A DNA stretch of 49,406 bases, from assembly GCA_021324545.1 (NCBI GenBank), contig JAJPIX010000001.1, positions 1 to 49,406 of the forward strand. Direction: 5' to 3'. The first letter of the stretch is position 1; the number at the start of each line of letters is the position of its first letter. Of the stretch, positions 23,767-33,801 are shown one piece after another. Below the pieces are notes generated by a model, which did not search any database, was not told the DNA's origin, and was given only the letters and a program-made list of their open reading frames with translations. A program made the position numbers and the translations under genes. This DNA comes from Alphaproteobacteria bacterium. Its GTDB lineage: Bacteria > Pseudomonadota > Alphaproteobacteria > Micropepsales > Micropepsaceae.

Positions 23767-25035
23767 TGATTCAGGTCGAGCCGGCCGTTGCGGATCTGGC
23801 AGCTGTTATGCTCGCTGCCCACGATGCCCGGAAGATAAAGCGGGAGCCCGCGCGCCATCGGAACGGTGGAAACAAGCCGCGCCTGCCGGCCGCCTTCGGC
23901 CTGCGAATAGACGACGCCTGTCCCGAGCGTCATGGCGTAGTCGGGCTTCCAATCCGCATAGATGATGCTGACGGCTCTGCCCTTTTCATCTGTTCCGTTC
24001 CAGTGCTGCACGGCGGGCGCCGGGGAATTGCCGGACCGTGTGCAGCGTTCCGTCGAGATCAATGGCAATCTGGTCGAAATCGGCTCGCTTCAGCGGATCG
24101 CCCTCGAACGGATTTTTCAGCACCCACACTTCCAGATGCGAGCCGCTGATCCAGCTCTTGCCGGCTCCGGCGGGCGACGGCGCGGGATCGTAAACCGAGA
24201 ACAGCAGCGAATGACTGGTCGGCGCGATGACCCGCATCTCGGCTGCGTTGTTCGCGGCCGGCTGGCCGAAAACGATGAAACCCGATCCTCCGCCGGTTGA
24301 CAGGGTGGTTGCGCAGGTGCCGGGAGCGGTGCCCGCGGGCAATCTGGCGAATTCCACATCGCCGTCGTTCGGCGTGAGCACATTGATCGCGCCGATGGTC
24401 TTGTTGTCGTAGCGCGGCTTGGGCTGCGCAAACATGGCGGGCCTGGTGTCGGGGCAGCCCATGTCGTCGTTTTCGCCCCAATGATAGGTCGGGTCTTTTG
24501 CCACGGTTACCACGCTGAAGCGGACGTAATCGGAATAGCTCGCCGCACCCTGCTTTGAATCGCCGTCGAAATACGAACAGCCCAGCGTGTTCAGCGTGCG
24601 AAACGGGGAAAGGCTGATCGTATCGGTGTTCCACCAGCGCCAGTTGGAACCGCCTTCCTGATGATGGATCATGCGGTTGTCGGCGAACCTCACTTCGTCC
24701 TCGCCGACGCCAGCGGCGCCATAGCCGTCGTTGCACAGCTTGAGCACCAGCGCCGGTTTGGCGGCGAGCAGCCAGTATTCCACGCCGCCGTCCTTCTTCT
24801 CGCTGTCGGGATTGGTCATGCAGCCGTCGCCGGGCGCATCCTCTGGCTTGTCTTTCAGCCCGAAATGTACTTCGGCGACCTGAAAGCTTCCGCCCTTGCG
24901 CAGCGCCGTGATCGCGCAAGTCGTGCGCTTGCCGCAGATCGCCGCCTTCTGCGCCGGTGGAATGGAAGGTGCGGCGGCAAATGCCGCGCCGGTGAGCGAC
25001 ACCGCTCCGAGAATGGAGAAGAAAAGACGCCTCAT
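23763..25035 (-). pseudogene. exported protein of unknown function, interrupted by a frameshift
   Basis: Two overlapping minus-strand frames look like one gene. The first (25035 to 23986) has a signal peptide (FFSILGAVSLTGAAFA) and a secreted domain with several cysteines (AICGKRTTCAI, DGCMTN, KLCNDG, LGCSYFDGD, MGCPDT), ending in a short, arginine-rich tail after VRQF. The second frame resumes with PAPAVQHWNGTDEKGRAVSIIYADWKPDYAM and runs to 23763. Dropping one base from the run of four Gs at 24022-24025 joins them into a 423-residue product. I do not recognise the family. It begins 21 bases after gcvPB on the same strand. It may be a true pseudogene, an assembly error, or, least likely, programmed slippage at CCCC. 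Confidence 0.7.
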
Positions 25036-25056
25036 GGCTTCCCCGAATACGTGAGA

Positions 25057-26625
25057 TCACTCCGCCGCGTGCGGCAGCCCTTTCGGCTTCCAGCGTAGCA
25101 CGGGGGCACGCGCGGCGCGCGTCTCGTCCAGCCGCCGCCGCGGGGCAAGGTGTGGCGCGCCTTCGAAGCGCGCGGTTCTGCCGGCCTTTGCTTCTTCCGC
25201 CATCGTGCGCAGCACATGGATGAAGCGGTCGAGCGACTCTTTCGATTCCGATTCCGTCGGCTCGATCAGCATCGCGCCATGCACCACCAGCGGGAAATAC
25301 ATCGTCATCGGATGATAACCTTCGTCGATCATCGCCTTGGCGAAATCGAGCGTGGTGACGCCAGTCTCTTCCAGGAACGTATCGTCGAACAGCGCCTCGT
25401 GCATGCAGGGGCCTTCGCCAAACGGCGCGCTCATCACATCCTTGAGCGAGGCCAGAATGTAGTTGGCGGAGAGCACCGCATCCTCGCTCGCCTGTCTGAT
25501 GCCATCCGCCCCGTGTGAAAGCATGTAGGCCAACGCGCGGACGAACATGCCCATCTGGCCGTGGAATGCGCACATGCGGCCGAACGGCTTTGCGCCTTCC
25601 GGCAGATCGCCGCGATCTTCGATCAGGCGGAAGCCTTTTTCGTCATGCACCAGAAGCGGCAGCGGCGCGAACGGCGCGAGCGCCTTCGACAGCACCACAG
25701 GCCCCGCCCCCGGCCCACCGCCGCCATGCGGCGTGGAAAACGTCTTGTGCAGGTTGATGTGCATGGCATCCACGCCCAGATCGCCGGGGCGCACGCGGCC
25801 CGCGATGGCGTTGAAGTTGGCGCCGTCGCAATAGAAATAGCCGCCGGCCTTGTGAACCGCGTCGGCCATCTCCTTGATGTGCGGCTCGAACAGCCCGCAG
25901 GTGTTCGGATTGGTCAGCATGATCGCCGCCACGTCGGGCCCGAGCTTGGCCTTCAGGGCTTCGTCATCGACATGGCCGTCGCCCTTGGGCGGCACCTCGT
26001 CCACGGTAAAGCCGGCCATCGCCGCCGTGGCCGGGTTGGTGCCATGCGCGGACGACGGCACGAGCACGCGCTTGCGCCGGTCGCCGCGCGCCTCCAGCGC
26101 CGCCCGGATCGTCAGCATGCCGCAAAGTTCGCCGTGCGCACCGGCCTTGGGACTCATCGCCACAGCCGGCATGCCGGTCAACACGGTGAGCCAGCGCATC
26201 AGTTCCGAGATCAGCTCCAGTGCGCCCTGGATGGTTTTCTGCGGCTGGAGCGGATGCACATCGGCAAAACCCGGCAGCCGCGCCATCTTCTCGTTCAGCC
26301 GCGGATTATGCTTCATCGTGCAGGAGCCGAGCGGATAAAGCCCGCTGTCGATCGCGTAGTTCATGCGCGACAGCCGGACATAGTGGCGGATCACTTCGGG
26401 TTCGCTCAGCCCTGGCAATCCGATTGGGGCTTTGCGCTTCTGCCCGCCCAGCCGGTCCTGCGAGACTTGCGTTTCGGGCAGATCCACGCCGGTCACGCCC
26501 TTGCGGCCCAGCTCGAAGATCAACGGCTCCTCATGATCGAGTCCGCGGTCGCCGGAGATCGTCGGCAATTCGCGGATTTCGGCCGTGCCTGCGGCGCTCG
26601 GCCGTCCTTGCGTGTTCAGGGTCAT
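25057..26625 (-). CDS. gcvPB: glycine dehydrogenase (decarboxylating) subunit 2
   Basis: The 522-residue catalytic half of the split P-protein of the glycine cleavage system. PLP forms a Schiff base with the lysine in [22 protein letters not shown]; other family blocks are [12 protein letters not shown] and [21 protein letters not shown]. With GcvPA it decarboxylates glycine and passes the aminomethyl group to lipoyl-GcvH. ATG 26625 overlaps the gcvPA stop (ATGA) and follows GGAGGTGCTGTC, so the two subunits are coupled; the frame extends to 26976 only within gcvPA. It is the last recognised gcv gene of the riboswitch-led transcript. Confidence 0.97.
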   Translation of the reverse strand: MTLNTQGRPSAAGTAEIRELPTISGDRGLDHEEPLIFELGRKGVTGVDLPETQVSQDRLGGQKRKAPIGLPGLSEPEVIRHYVRLSRMNYAIDSGLYPLGSCTMKHNPRLNEKMARLPGFADVHPLQPQKTIQGALELISELMRWLTVLTGMPAVAMSPKAGAHGELCGMLTIRAALEARGDRRKRVLVPSSAHGTNPATAAMAGFTVDEVPPKGDGHVDDEALKAKLGPDVAAIMLTNPNTCGLFEPHIKEMADAVHKAGGYFYCDGANFNAIAGRVRPGDLGVDAMHINLHKTFSTPHGGGGPGAGPVVLSKALAPFAPLPLLVHDEKGFRLIEDRGDLPEGAKPFGRMCAFHGQMGMFVRALAYMLSHGADGIRQASEDAVLSANYILASLKDVMSAPFGEGPCMHEALFDDTFLEETGVTTLDFAKAMIDEGYHPMTMYFPLVVHGAMLIEPTESESKESLDRFIHVLRTMAEEAKAGRTARFEGAPHLAPRRRLDETRAARAPVLRWKPKGLPHAAE

Positions 26626-27968
26626 GACAGCACCTCCGCCAGCGCCTTGCCGAAGGCGTCTATGTCTTCGTCCGTATTGGTTTCGGTCGCCGCCACAATC
26701 AGCATGTTCTTCACGGCCGGTTCGTGCGGCATCAGCCGCGAGGCGCGCACACCCGCGACGATGCCCCTGTCTGCCAGCGCATCCGCCACGCCTTGTGCAT
26801 CGCGCGGCATGCCGATCGTAAACTCGTTGAAGAAATTCGGCGTGACCAGCGATACACCTTTCACCTTCGTCAGCCGGTCGGCGAGCCGGCTTGCGCGGGC
26901 GTGATTGAGCCGCGCCAGCCGCGTGAAACCTTCCTCGCCCAGCAGCGACAGATGAATCGTGAAGGCAAGACAGCACAAGCCGCTGTTGGTGCAGATGTTG
27001 CTCGTCGCCTTTTCGCGGCGGATATGCTGCTCGCGGGTGGAGAGCGTCAGCACATAGCCGCGTTTGCCGGCCGCATCCACCGTTTCGCCGGACAGCCGCC
27101 CCGGCATCTGGCGCACGAATTTCTCGCGCGTGGCGAACAGTCCGACATAGGGCCCGCCGAAATTCAGCCCCACGCCGATGGATTGACCTTCCGCCGCCAC
27201 GATGTCGGCGCCCTGCGCTCCCGGCGGCTCGAGCAGCCCGAGCGAGACAATTTCGGTCACAACCGCGATCAGCAACGCGCCTTTCGCATGCGCCGCATCG
27301 GCAACTGGCTTCAGATCGCGGATCAGCCCGAATACATCAGGGCTTTGCACCACGACACAAGCCGTCTGGTCATCGATCAGCGATGCGATGTCTTCGGCCT
27401 TCCCCGGCGTTACCGGCGCACGTCTCACGGTGCCCGACAATCCCGCCACGGTTTCCACGGTTTCGGCATAATGCGGATGCAGGCCGCCGGAGAGAATGGC
27501 TTTCGGGCGGCGCGTGATCCGCTGTGCCATCAGGACGGCTTCCAATGTTGCGGTCGAGCCGTCGTAGAGCGAGGCGTTTGCCACTTCCATGCCGGTGATC
27601 AGCGCCACCTGCGTCTGGAATTCGAACAGATATTGCAGCGTGCCCTGCGCAATTTCCGGCTGATAGGGCGTGTAGCTCGTCAGAAATTCCGAGCGCTGGA
27701 TCAGGTGATCCACCGCCGCCGGCACGTGGTGGCGATAGGCGCCTGCGCCGCAGAAAAACGGCACTGATCCCGCCGCCACGTTTTTCGCGGCCATGTGCGA
27801 CAGCGCGCGCTCCACGTCGAGCTCGCCTTTCGTATCCGGCAGATCGAAGGCGGCGCGCGAGACCACCGCTGACTTCGGCACGTCACGGAACAGGGCATCG
27901 ATGTCGCGCGCGCCGATTTTGGCGAGCATCGCCTTGCGGTCATCCGGCGTAAGCGGCAGGTAACGCAT
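26622..27968 (-). CDS. gcvPA: glycine dehydrogenase (decarboxylating) subunit 1
   Basis: The 448-residue N-terminal half of the split P-protein, which lacks the PLP lysine but completes the active site with GcvPB. It opens with the typical [23 protein letters not shown] and carries [38 protein letters not shown] and [23 protein letters not shown] 27968 lies three bases after the gcvH stop (TGATCCATG). The split form is normal in many bacteria. Confidence 0.97.
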   Translation of the reverse strand: MRYLPLTPDDRKAMLAKIGARDIDALFRDVPKSAVVSRAAFDLPDTKGELDVERALSHMAAKNVAAGSVPFFCGAGAYRHHVPAAVDHLIQRSEFLTSYTPYQPEIAQGTLQYLFEFQTQVALITGMEVANASLYDGSTATLEAVLMAQRITRRPKAILSGGLHPHYAETVETVAGLSGTVRRAPVTPGKAEDIASLIDDQTACVVVQSPDVFGLIRDLKPVADAAHAKGALLIAVVTEIVSLGLLEPPGAQGADIVAAEGQSIGVGLNFGGPYVGLFATREKFVRQMPGRLSGETVDAAGKRGYVLTLSTREQHIRREKATSNICTNSGLCCLAFTIHLSLLGEEGFTRLARLNHARASRLADRLTKVKGVSLVTPNFFNEFTIGMPRDAQGVADALADRGIVAGVRASRLMPHEPAVKNMLIVAATETNTDEDIDAFGKALAEVLS

Positions 27969-27971
27969 GGA

Positions 27972-28346
27972 TCAGAGCCCTTTCACGAACTCGTCGTATT
28001 GCGCGCGGGTCATCAGCTTGGCGAACTCGCTCCGGTTGAGCCCCTTGAGCTTGAAGAACCAGCCATCGCCTTCCGGGTCGGCGTTCACCCTGGCGGGCTC
28101 TGCGGAAAGCGCGTCATTGGCGGCCGACACCTCGCCGCCCACGGGCGCGTAGACTTCGCTGGCGGCCTTTACGCTTTCCACGACAGCCGCCTCGCCGCCC
28201 TGCCCCACCTTGCGGCCGGCCTCAGGCAGCTCGACATAGACGACATCGCCCAGCTGTTCGGCGGCATATTTGGTAATCCCGACCGTGGCTTCATCGCCGT
28301 CGATGCGCACCCATTCATGCTGATCGGTGTAACGCACTTCGCTCAT
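27972..28346 (-). CDS. gcvH: glycine cleavage system H protein
   Basis: The 124-residue lipoyl carrier that shuttles the aminomethyl group between the P and T proteins. It has the family start MSEVRYTDQHEWVRIDGDEATVGITKYA and the lipoylation site VVESVKAASEVYAPVGGEV, where the lysine in ESVKA carries lipoate. It sits between gcvT and gcvPA in the operon. Confidence 0.97.
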   Translation of the reverse strand: MSEVRYTDQHEWVRIDGDEATVGITKYAAEQLGDVVYVELPEAGRKVGQGGEAAVVESVKAASEVYAPVGGEVSAANDALSAEPARVNADPEGDGWFFKLKGLNRSEFAKLMTRAQYDEFVKGL

Positions 28347-28359
28347 GTTCTGGCTCCGA

Positions 28360-29478
28360 CTATCCCCTCTTGTACCGGTGCGGAACGAACGGCATCGGCG
28401 CCACGCGCGCGGGCATTGCCTTGCCGCGCACGATCAGATCGATTTCCGTTCCATCCTTCGCGAACCTGCTGTCTATATATCCCATGGCGACTGGGCGGTT
28501 CGCGCTCGGCCCGAAACCGCCGCTGGTGATCCGGCCGATGATCCTGCCGTTCTTGTCGGCGATCTCTGTGCCTTCGCGCGCGGGCGCCTTGCCGTCTGGC
28601 AGGATGCCGACGCGCTTTCGCGCAACACCGCCTGCAATCTCGTCCATGATCTTTTGCGCGGCCGGAAAATCCCTCGCTTCCTTCCGCCGCTTGCCGATGG
28701 ACCAGACAAGATTGGCTTCCACCGGATCGGTCGTCTCATCGATGTCATGGCCATACAGGCAAAGGCCGGCTTCCAGCCGCAGGCTGTCCCGCGCACCGAG
28801 TCCGATGGGCAGGACGGCGGGATCAGCCAGGAGCGCGCGCGCTACACGTTCCGCATCACGTCCGTCCAGCGAAATTTCGAAACCGTCTTCGCCCGTGTAA
28901 CCTGACCGGCTGACAATGGCCGGTGCGCCGGCAACCTCGGCGCGCGTGACCTGCATGAACACAAGCCTGCCGATGCCCGGCGAAATCTTCTCCAGCACAT
29001 CGCCCGCCTTCGGGCCCTGCAGAGCCAGAAGCGCCCGATCCGGCCGCGGCGTGAGCGTGGCAATGCCCTTCAGCTTTTCGGAAATGTACCGGAAATCGCC
29101 TTCCTTGGTTGCGCCGTTCACCACGAGATAAAGATCCGTCTCGCCCGCAAGCTTGGTGAACATGAAATCGTCGATGATCGTTCCGCGGTCGTTTAGCAGC
29201 AGGCCATAGCGCTGCATCCCGTCCTTCAGGCCGCGAACATCGGCGGGCGTCAGCCGTTCCAGCGCCCCCGCGGGATCGGTGCCCGACAAGAACGCCTGCC
29301 CCATGTGCGACACGTCGAAAAGGCCGGCGCTCGCGCGCGTATGCAGATGCTCTTTCAGGATGCCAGCGGGATATTGCACCGGCATTTCATAGCCCGCGAA
29401 CGGCACCATCTTGGCGCCGAGCTCCAGGTGCAGCGCATGAAGCGGCGTGCGGCGCAGATCCTGATGTGTGTCTGTCAT
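28360..29478 (-). CDS. gcvT: aminomethyltransferase (glycine cleavage T protein)
   Basis: GcvT releases ammonia from the aminomethyl-lipoyl intermediate and transfers the one-carbon unit to tetrahydrofolate. The 372-residue protein opens LRRTPLHALHLELGAKMVPFAGYEMPVQYP and has LFDVSHMGQ, the folate-binding GYTGEDGFEI and LRLEAGLCLYGHDI. The start ATG 29478 is the first gene of the gcv operon; the frame continues into the riboswitch to 29880, which is not credible as coding. Translation or transcript elongation is probably controlled by glycine through the upstream aptamers. Confidence 0.96.
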   Translation of the reverse strand: MTDTHQDLRRTPLHALHLELGAKMVPFAGYEMPVQYPAGILKEHLHTRASAGLFDVSHMGQAFLSGTDPAGALERLTPADVRGLKDGMQRYGLLLNDRGTIIDDFMFTKLAGETDLYLVVNGATKEGDFRYISEKLKGIATLTPRPDRALLALQGPKAGDVLEKISPGIGRLVFMQVTRAEVAGAPAIVSRSGYTGEDGFEISLDGRDAERVARALLADPAVLPIGLGARDSLRLEAGLCLYGHDIDETTDPVEANLVWSIGKRRKEARDFPAAQKIMDEIAGGVARKRVGILPDGKAPAREGTEIADKNGRIIGRITSGGFGPSANRPVAMGYIDSRFAKDGTEIDLIVRGKAMPARVAPMPFVPHRYKRG

Positions 29479-29527
29479 GAGGCCCGAATGTGGTTTTGAG
29501 TCCGCGCGGGCTCCGAAGCCGGAATCC

Positions 29528-29766
29528 CGCGCCCCTCTGTCATCGGACCTGAGAGATTTCCCCGCGCCGCACCGGCAACGCGGATTACCCCTTCGGTGGA
29601 AGCCGCGAAAAGCCGCAGCCCCGCTTTCCAGAATTTTGTCGCCCTTGCGGTCCTTTTGCCTGAGAGTTTCCGGGGCGGTTGCTCCTTCGGCCCCCCGCCA
29701 CCGTCTTGCCCGGACGCTCAAAAAGCGTGGGCGCAAAACTTGGCAGGGCGTCTCCCGCACGGGAGT
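29528..29766 (-). ncRNA. tandem glycine riboswitch of the gcv operon
   Basis: Two adjacent glycine aptamers read leftward. Aptamer 1 (about 29766-29641) contains GGGAGACGCCC, GCCGAAGGAGCAA and AACTCTCAGGCAAAAGGACCG; aptamer 2 (about 29635-29528) contains CACCGAAGGGGTAA and AAATCTCTCAGGTCCGATGACAGAGG. These are the conserved cores of the gcvT class, and two gcv aptamers in tandem is the standard form. Between the second aptamer and ATG 29478 lies a short hairpin-forming stretch (GGCTTCGGAGCC) but no T-run, so control may be at translation rather than termination. In the family, glycine binding usually turns the operon on. Confidence 0.92.
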
Positions 29767-29818
29767 AAAAGCTTGCCGCGCAGAATGCGCCTCACGGCGG
29801 ACTCGCGCGTTGACGGAC

Positions 29819-29846
29819 ATCATAGAAGGCGGCGGGGGATAGTCAA
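29819..29846 (-). promoter_or_regulatory. sigma70-type promoter of the gcv operon
   Basis: On the minus strand TTGACT (29846 to 29841) is followed after 16 bases by TATGAT (29824 to 29819): five of six matches at each box. Transcription would start near 29812, about 45 bases before the riboswitch and some 335 bases before gcvT. Confidence 0.75.
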
Positions 29847-29927
29847 TTACACCGGAAAACCGGGCGTTTCCGCCGCGCATCGCCGCATCCGCAACCTTGC
29901 GGCCGATGCAATTGCAATGTCCGGCCC

Positions 29928-29952
29928 GGAACTTGCCGCCCGACCATTGGTT
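29928..29952 (+). promoter_or_regulatory. possible EcfG-type promoter for the gene at 30035
   Basis: GGAAC (29928-29932), 16 bases, GGTT (29949-29952): one mismatch from the GGAAC-N16/17-CGTT stress-sigma consensus, about 80 bases before the start. Tentative. Confidence 0.25.
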
Positions 29953-30034
29953 TTTGAGTCGATCCCGATCCGTGGAGAGGGTGGCCGGAAGACCTGCTGC
30001 CAGCGCAGATCGGGCGGCTTCTATGGAGAACGCA

Positions 30035-30421
30035 ATGACCTATCTCGATGTGAGTCCGATGACGGTCTCGCTGCGCACGCGGCCGGAAGAATTCGACCTG
30101 AAAAATCGCTGGCTGCGCCACAATCCCAGCCGGCATTGCTTCAAGTTCGAACCCAGCGGGCATGTTACCATCCGCGCCGGCTGCGATTGCGCATTCTTGA
30201 TGATTCATCCCGATCAGGAACGGGAACTGACGGATTCGTACCGGAGCTGGCTTGTCAATTACTGGCGGCCGCTCGAAATCAATCGCGAATTTGCATCCCA
30301 CTTCAGGGGACGCTCGCGCTTGCGCCGGGCGCTGATTGCATTTGCCGCATGGTTGCACCGCCGGCTGACACTGCAGGACGACAAGGGGTATCCGGCGGAG
30401 GTGATTTATCCGGCGAGCTGA
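30035..30421 (+). CDS. hypothetical protein, 128 residues
   Basis: I do not recognise the family. The product (MTYLDVSPMTVSLRTRPEEF) is soluble in character, rich in arginine and aromatic residues, with NRWLRHNPSRHCFKFEPSGHVTIRAGCDCAFLMI in the middle and an amphipathic arginine-rich helix (RGRSRLRRALIAFAAWLHRRL) near the end. It has no signal peptide or clear membrane span. ATG 30035 is chosen because GGAG lies five bases upstream; ATG 30023 and a longer frame to 29897 are less supported. It converges on argS with six bases between the stops. Confidence 0.7.
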   Translation: MTYLDVSPMTVSLRTRPEEFDLKNRWLRHNPSRHCFKFEPSGHVTIRAGCDCAFLMIHPDQERELTDSYRSWLVNYWRPLEINREFASHFRGRSRLRRALIAFAAWLHRRLTLQDDKGYPAEVIYPAS

Positions 30422-30427
30422 CGGCGG

Positions 30428-32191
30428 TTACATCCGTTCGGGAATTTCGATGCCCAGGATGCCAAGCACTCTGGTCAGGAATCGCAATGTCAGCAGACAA
30501 AGGCCCAGCCGCGCCGCTTTGAGCTGCGCATTTGCTTCGGACAGGATGTGGTGCTCGGAGTAGAAGCGGCTGAAGGCCTGCGCCAGCGTGAAGGCGTAAT
30601 CGCACAGCACATTGGGGGCCCGCCGCGCTTCGGCGGCCTCAAGAGCGTCCGGCAGTGCCAGGATGTGCAGCGCCAGCGTGCGCTCCTCCGGCGACAGCAC
30701 GGCCGGACAGCCCGGTTCCAGCCCTTCGCCCTGCGCCTTGCGCAAGATCGACTGAATGCGCACCGCCGCATATTGGAGATAGGGCCCTGTCTTGCCTTCG
30801 AAGCGGGTAAAGCGTTTCAAGTCGAAAATGTAGTCGGATTGCCGGTGGTTCGAGAGATCGGCGAACTTCAGCGCGCCGATTCCCACTTTGCGGGCGATTT
30901 CTGCGCGCTCTTCGGCCGGATATTCGGAGGCAAGGCCCGCCTCGATCAGCCGCGCTTCGGCTTCGGCCGTCATCATGGCGATCAGGTCGTAAAGCTTCAT
31001 CACGCCGCCGGCGCGCGTTTTGAAGGGTTTGCCATCCGGGCCGTTCATCGTGCCAAAGCCGGCATGTTCCAGCTCGGCCTTGCCGTTCAGATGCGCCTTC
31101 TTCGCCGCACGAAACACCTGCTCGAAGTGTCCGTGCTGGCGCTGGTCCACGACATAGAGGATGAGATCGGGATTTTGCGATTTCACCCGGTCGATGATGG
31201 TTGCCAGATCGGTGGTTCCGTATAGAACCGCGCCGTCGGATTTCACCAGAATGAGCGGCGGCACCTCCTTCTTGTCGGTCGGTTCAGCCACCTGAACGAC
31301 GAGCGCGCCTTCGCTTTCGACCGCAAGCCCGCTCTTCTTCAGCTTCTCGATCATGGGCCCGATCAGAGGCTCCACGCTCGCCTCGCCCTTCCAGAGATCG
31401 AAATGGATGCCGAGGCTGCCCCACTCCCGTTCGAGCCCCACGCGCGAGACATCGAAAAAATGCTGCCACAGCGCGCGATAGCCGGGCCGTCCCGCCTGAA
31501 GCTCCGCCGTCGCCTTGCGCGCTTCTTCAAGCCGCGCGGGATCGGCCTTGCACGCGGCCGAGGCCGCCGGATAGATCTCTTCCAGATCGTCCATCGTCAC
31601 CGGCGATTCTTTCGGATAGGGCCCGGTGTAGTTTGCGTCGAAATAGATTGGCGCAATGCCGCGGTGACCGATCTCGGAGATCAGCTGGCCCATCTGAAGA
31701 CCCCAGTCGCCCAGATGCACGTCGCTCACCACGTGCCAGCCATTGGCGCGAAAGAGCCGCTGAAGGGAGTCTCCGATCACCGACGAGCGCAGATGCCCCA
31801 CATGCATGGGCTTGGCGACGTTGGCCCCGCCGAAATCGATCACGACGGTGCGACCCTGGCCCGTGTTGGTGCCAGGGATCGTTTCGTTGTCGCACAGGAA
31901 TGCGATGCGCGCATCCAGCGCGGCGTCAGCCACGTTGAGATTGATGAACCCGGGGCCGGCGATCTCGACTTTCGAAAGGATGGCGTTCTGTCTCAGCCGA
32001 GCTGCGATTTTTGCCGCAATCGCGCGCGGATTGGCCTTGGCGATCTTCGCGGCCGAGAGCGCGCCATTGCACTGGAATTGTGCGAGATCGGGCCGGTCGG
32101 CCACCGTGACCAGGCCGAGCTCTTCGGGAAGGCCCTCGGCCGCGAACGCGGCCCCCGCGATCGCCGAAAGCTCTGCAGTCAACGAGGTCAT
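30428..32191 (-). CDS. argS: arginyl-tRNA synthetase
   Basis: ArgS charges tRNA-Arg. The 587-residue class I synthetase shows the N-terminal Add1 domain, the HIGH-like signature KPMHVGHLRSSVIGDSL, the editing-free catalytic core (LILVKSDGAVLYGTTDLATI) and the C-terminal anticodon-binding helical domain ending with LRFLTRVLGILGIEIPERM. As in most ArgS there is no canonical KMSKS. Its ATG overlaps the stop of an upstream lipoprotein gene (ATGA) and has no independent Shine-Dalgarno sequence, so translation is probably coupled. Confidence 0.97.
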   Translation of the reverse strand: MTSLTAELSAIAGAAFAAEGLPEELGLVTVADRPDLAQFQCNGALSAAKIAKANPRAIAAKIAARLRQNAILSKVEIAGPGFINLNVADAALDARIAFLCDNETIPGTNTGQGRTVVIDFGGANVAKPMHVGHLRSSVIGDSLQRLFRANGWHVVSDVHLGDWGLQMGQLISEIGHRGIAPIYFDANYTGPYPKESPVTMDDLEEIYPAASAACKADPARLEEARKATAELQAGRPGYRALWQHFFDVSRVGLEREWGSLGIHFDLWKGEASVEPLIGPMIEKLKKSGLAVESEGALVVQVAEPTDKKEVPPLILVKSDGAVLYGTTDLATIIDRVKSQNPDLILYVVDQRQHGHFEQVFRAAKKAHLNGKAELEHAGFGTMNGPDGKPFKTRAGGVMKLYDLIAMMTAEAEARLIEAGLASEYPAEERAEIARKVGIGALKFADLSNHRQSDYIFDLKRFTRFEGKTGPYLQYAAVRIQSILRKAQGEGLEPGCPAVLSPEERTLALHILALPDALEAAEARRAPNVLCDYAFTLAQAFSRFYSEHHILSEANAQLKAARLGLCLLTLRFLTRVLGILGIEIPERM

Positions 32192-32733
32192 TGGGCGTAG
32201 TGCCCCAGCGTGCGATTGTACTCGAGCTGCTGCTTGGTCAACTGCAGCCCCGCGAACAGCGAATAGGCATAGGCCTTTTCACCGCGGCGCAGCGCGATGT
32301 CGATGGAATCCACCGAATCGGTAAAGTCCGCCACCGCCTGCCCCGGTGCAAAGGAAAACTCCACCGTGTAGGGATACTTCGCAATGACCTTGTTGTCGGG
32401 ACCGGTAACTGCCACGAAATAAGGCACGGTATAGCTCACCGCTTCGCCATTGGGCGCGCGCGTGGCGCGAAAATCTATCTCGAGGCTCGACTGGACCGAA
32501 TCCTGACGCTTGGCGATGTCGCAATCCGGCTTCACGTCGACAATCTTCACAGTGTACAGAACCGATGAAAGATCGATCGGCGCCCCCGGCTTGAAGACGG
32601 TCATCGAAGCGGCGTCGGGCGCAAGCGCCGCGCCAGATGGACACAGGGTCAGGTCTTTGTGCGTGCAGCCCGCCAGCAAAAGACCCGCCGAAACGGCCAA
32701 AATGAAACTGCCAAATGAGGCCCGCCCGGCCAT
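32188..32733 (-). CDS. predicted lipoprotein
   Basis: A 181-residue protein with a lipoprotein signal ([14 protein letters not shown]) whose lipobox LAGC gives a lipidated cysteine near residue 23. The mature part has a single domain with [39 protein letters not shown] and [33 protein letters not shown] do not recognise a named family. ATG 32733 has a GAGGG site upstream; the frame runs on to 33000 without support. It lies upstream of, and overlaps, argS, and is divergent from ispH. Confidence 0.8.
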   Translation of the reverse strand: MAGRASFGSFILAVSAGLLLAGCTHKDLTLCPSGAALAPDAASMTVFKPGAPIDLSSVLYTVKIVDVKPDCDIAKRQDSVQSSLEIDFRATRAPNGEAVSYTVPYFVAVTGPDNKVIAKYPYTVEFSFAPGQAVADFTDSVDSIDIALRRGEKAYAYSLFAGLQLTKQQLEYNRTLGHYAQ

Positions 32734-32823
32734 CGCGCAATCCCTCTGTTGACTTTTACCCAGCCTGGACCGACTGAAAGGCCGCTGGCGAAGCGGGGCG
32801 GAATGTATCGAAGCGGGTTGGCC

Positions 32824-33801
32824 ATGAAAAGCCAGACGAACGGAAAGTTGCGCGCGGCGCGGCCGCCGCTCAAGGTGCTTCTTGCCAGCCCGCGCGGCTT
32901 TTGCGCCGGCGTAGAACGCGCGATCCGGACGGTGGAGCTGGCCCTTCAGAAGTTTGGAGCGCCCGTCTATGTGCGCCACGAGATCGTTCACAACCGACAC
33001 GTGGTGGAGCGGCTCGAGCGCATGGGCGCCATTTTCATCGAAGAGCTGTCAGAAGCGCCGGAAAACGCGCCGGTGATCTTTTCGGCCCATGGCGTGCCCA
33101 AGTCCGTCGCCGAAGAGGCGCGCCGCCGAAAACTGAATGCCCTGGATGCCATCTGTCCCCTGGTCTCAAAGGTGCATGTGGAGGCCGCGCGCCACCATCG
33201 CGCCGGCCGGCAGATTCTCCTGGTCGGACATGCCGGCCATCCCGAGGTGGAAGGCACGATGGGCCAGCTTCCCCAGGGCGCGGTGGTTCTGGTGCAGACG
33301 ATTGCCGATGTGGAGGCCTTCACGCCACGGGACGCGGAAAAGCTCGCCTTCATCACGCAGACCACGCTCTCGGTGGACGACACCGCGGATATCGTCGCCA
33401 CGTTACGCCGCCGTTTTCCGCACATCGCGGGCCCTCACAAGGAAGACATCTGCTACGCGACCGCCAACCGCCAGGACGCGATGAAGGCCGTGGCGCCGCG
33501 GGCGGACGTCGTGCTGGTGATAGGCGCTCCCAATTCCTCGAATTCGCGCCGGCTGGTGGAAGTGGCGCTGCGCGCCGGCGCGCGCCAGGCCTTCCTGGTT
33601 CAGCGCGCCGCCGAAATTGACTGGCGCGCGCTCGAAGGCGTGAAAATCGTGGCGCTTTCCGCGGGCGCTTCCGCACCTGAAATCCTGGTCGAAGAGGTGC
33701 TGGACGCGCTCGCGCAACGCTTCGAGATCGCCGTGGAAGAAGTCACTGTCGCGCGCGAGGATATGGAGTTCAACGTTCCCCGCGCGCTTGCGCCCGCATG
33801 A
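32824..33801 (+). CDS. ispH: 4-hydroxy-3-methylbut-2-enyl diphosphate reductase
   Basis: IspH is the last enzyme of the non-mevalonate isoprenoid pathway and converts HMBPP to IPP and DMAPP. The 325-residue protein keeps the three iron-sulfur cysteines in [22 protein letters not shown] and [11 protein letters not shown], the HGVPKSV motif and the proton-donor region [15 protein letters not shown] 32824 (MKSQTNG) is taken as the start; ATG 32803 is also possible. Its stop overlaps the ATG of rnhA (ATGA). Confidence 0.96.
   Translation: MKSQTNGKLRAARPPLKVLLASPRGFCAGVERAIRTVELALQKFGAPVYVRHEIVHNRHVVERLERMGAIFIEELSEAPENAPVIFSAHGVPKSVAEEARRRKLNALDAICPLVSKVHVEAARHHRAGRQILLVGHAGHPEVEGTMGQLPQGAVVLVQTIADVEAFTPRDAEKLAFITQTTLSVDDTADIVATLRRRFPHIAGPHKEDICYATANRQDAMKAVAPRADVVLVIGAPNSSNSRRLVEVALRAGARQAFLVQRAAEIDWRALEGVKIVALSAGASAPEILVEEVLDALAQRFEIAVEEVTVAREDMEFNVPRALAPA

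Noticed and set aside
24010-24030. Programmed +1 frameshift in the exported gene
   Set aside because: A CCCC run is present, but there is no stimulatory stem or Shine-Dalgarno-like element like that of known +1 sites; mutation or sequencing error is more likely.
28360-29880. Extension of gcvT by 134 codons into the leader
   Set aside because: The extension would be coded by the glycine riboswitch; the T-protein family starts at 29478.
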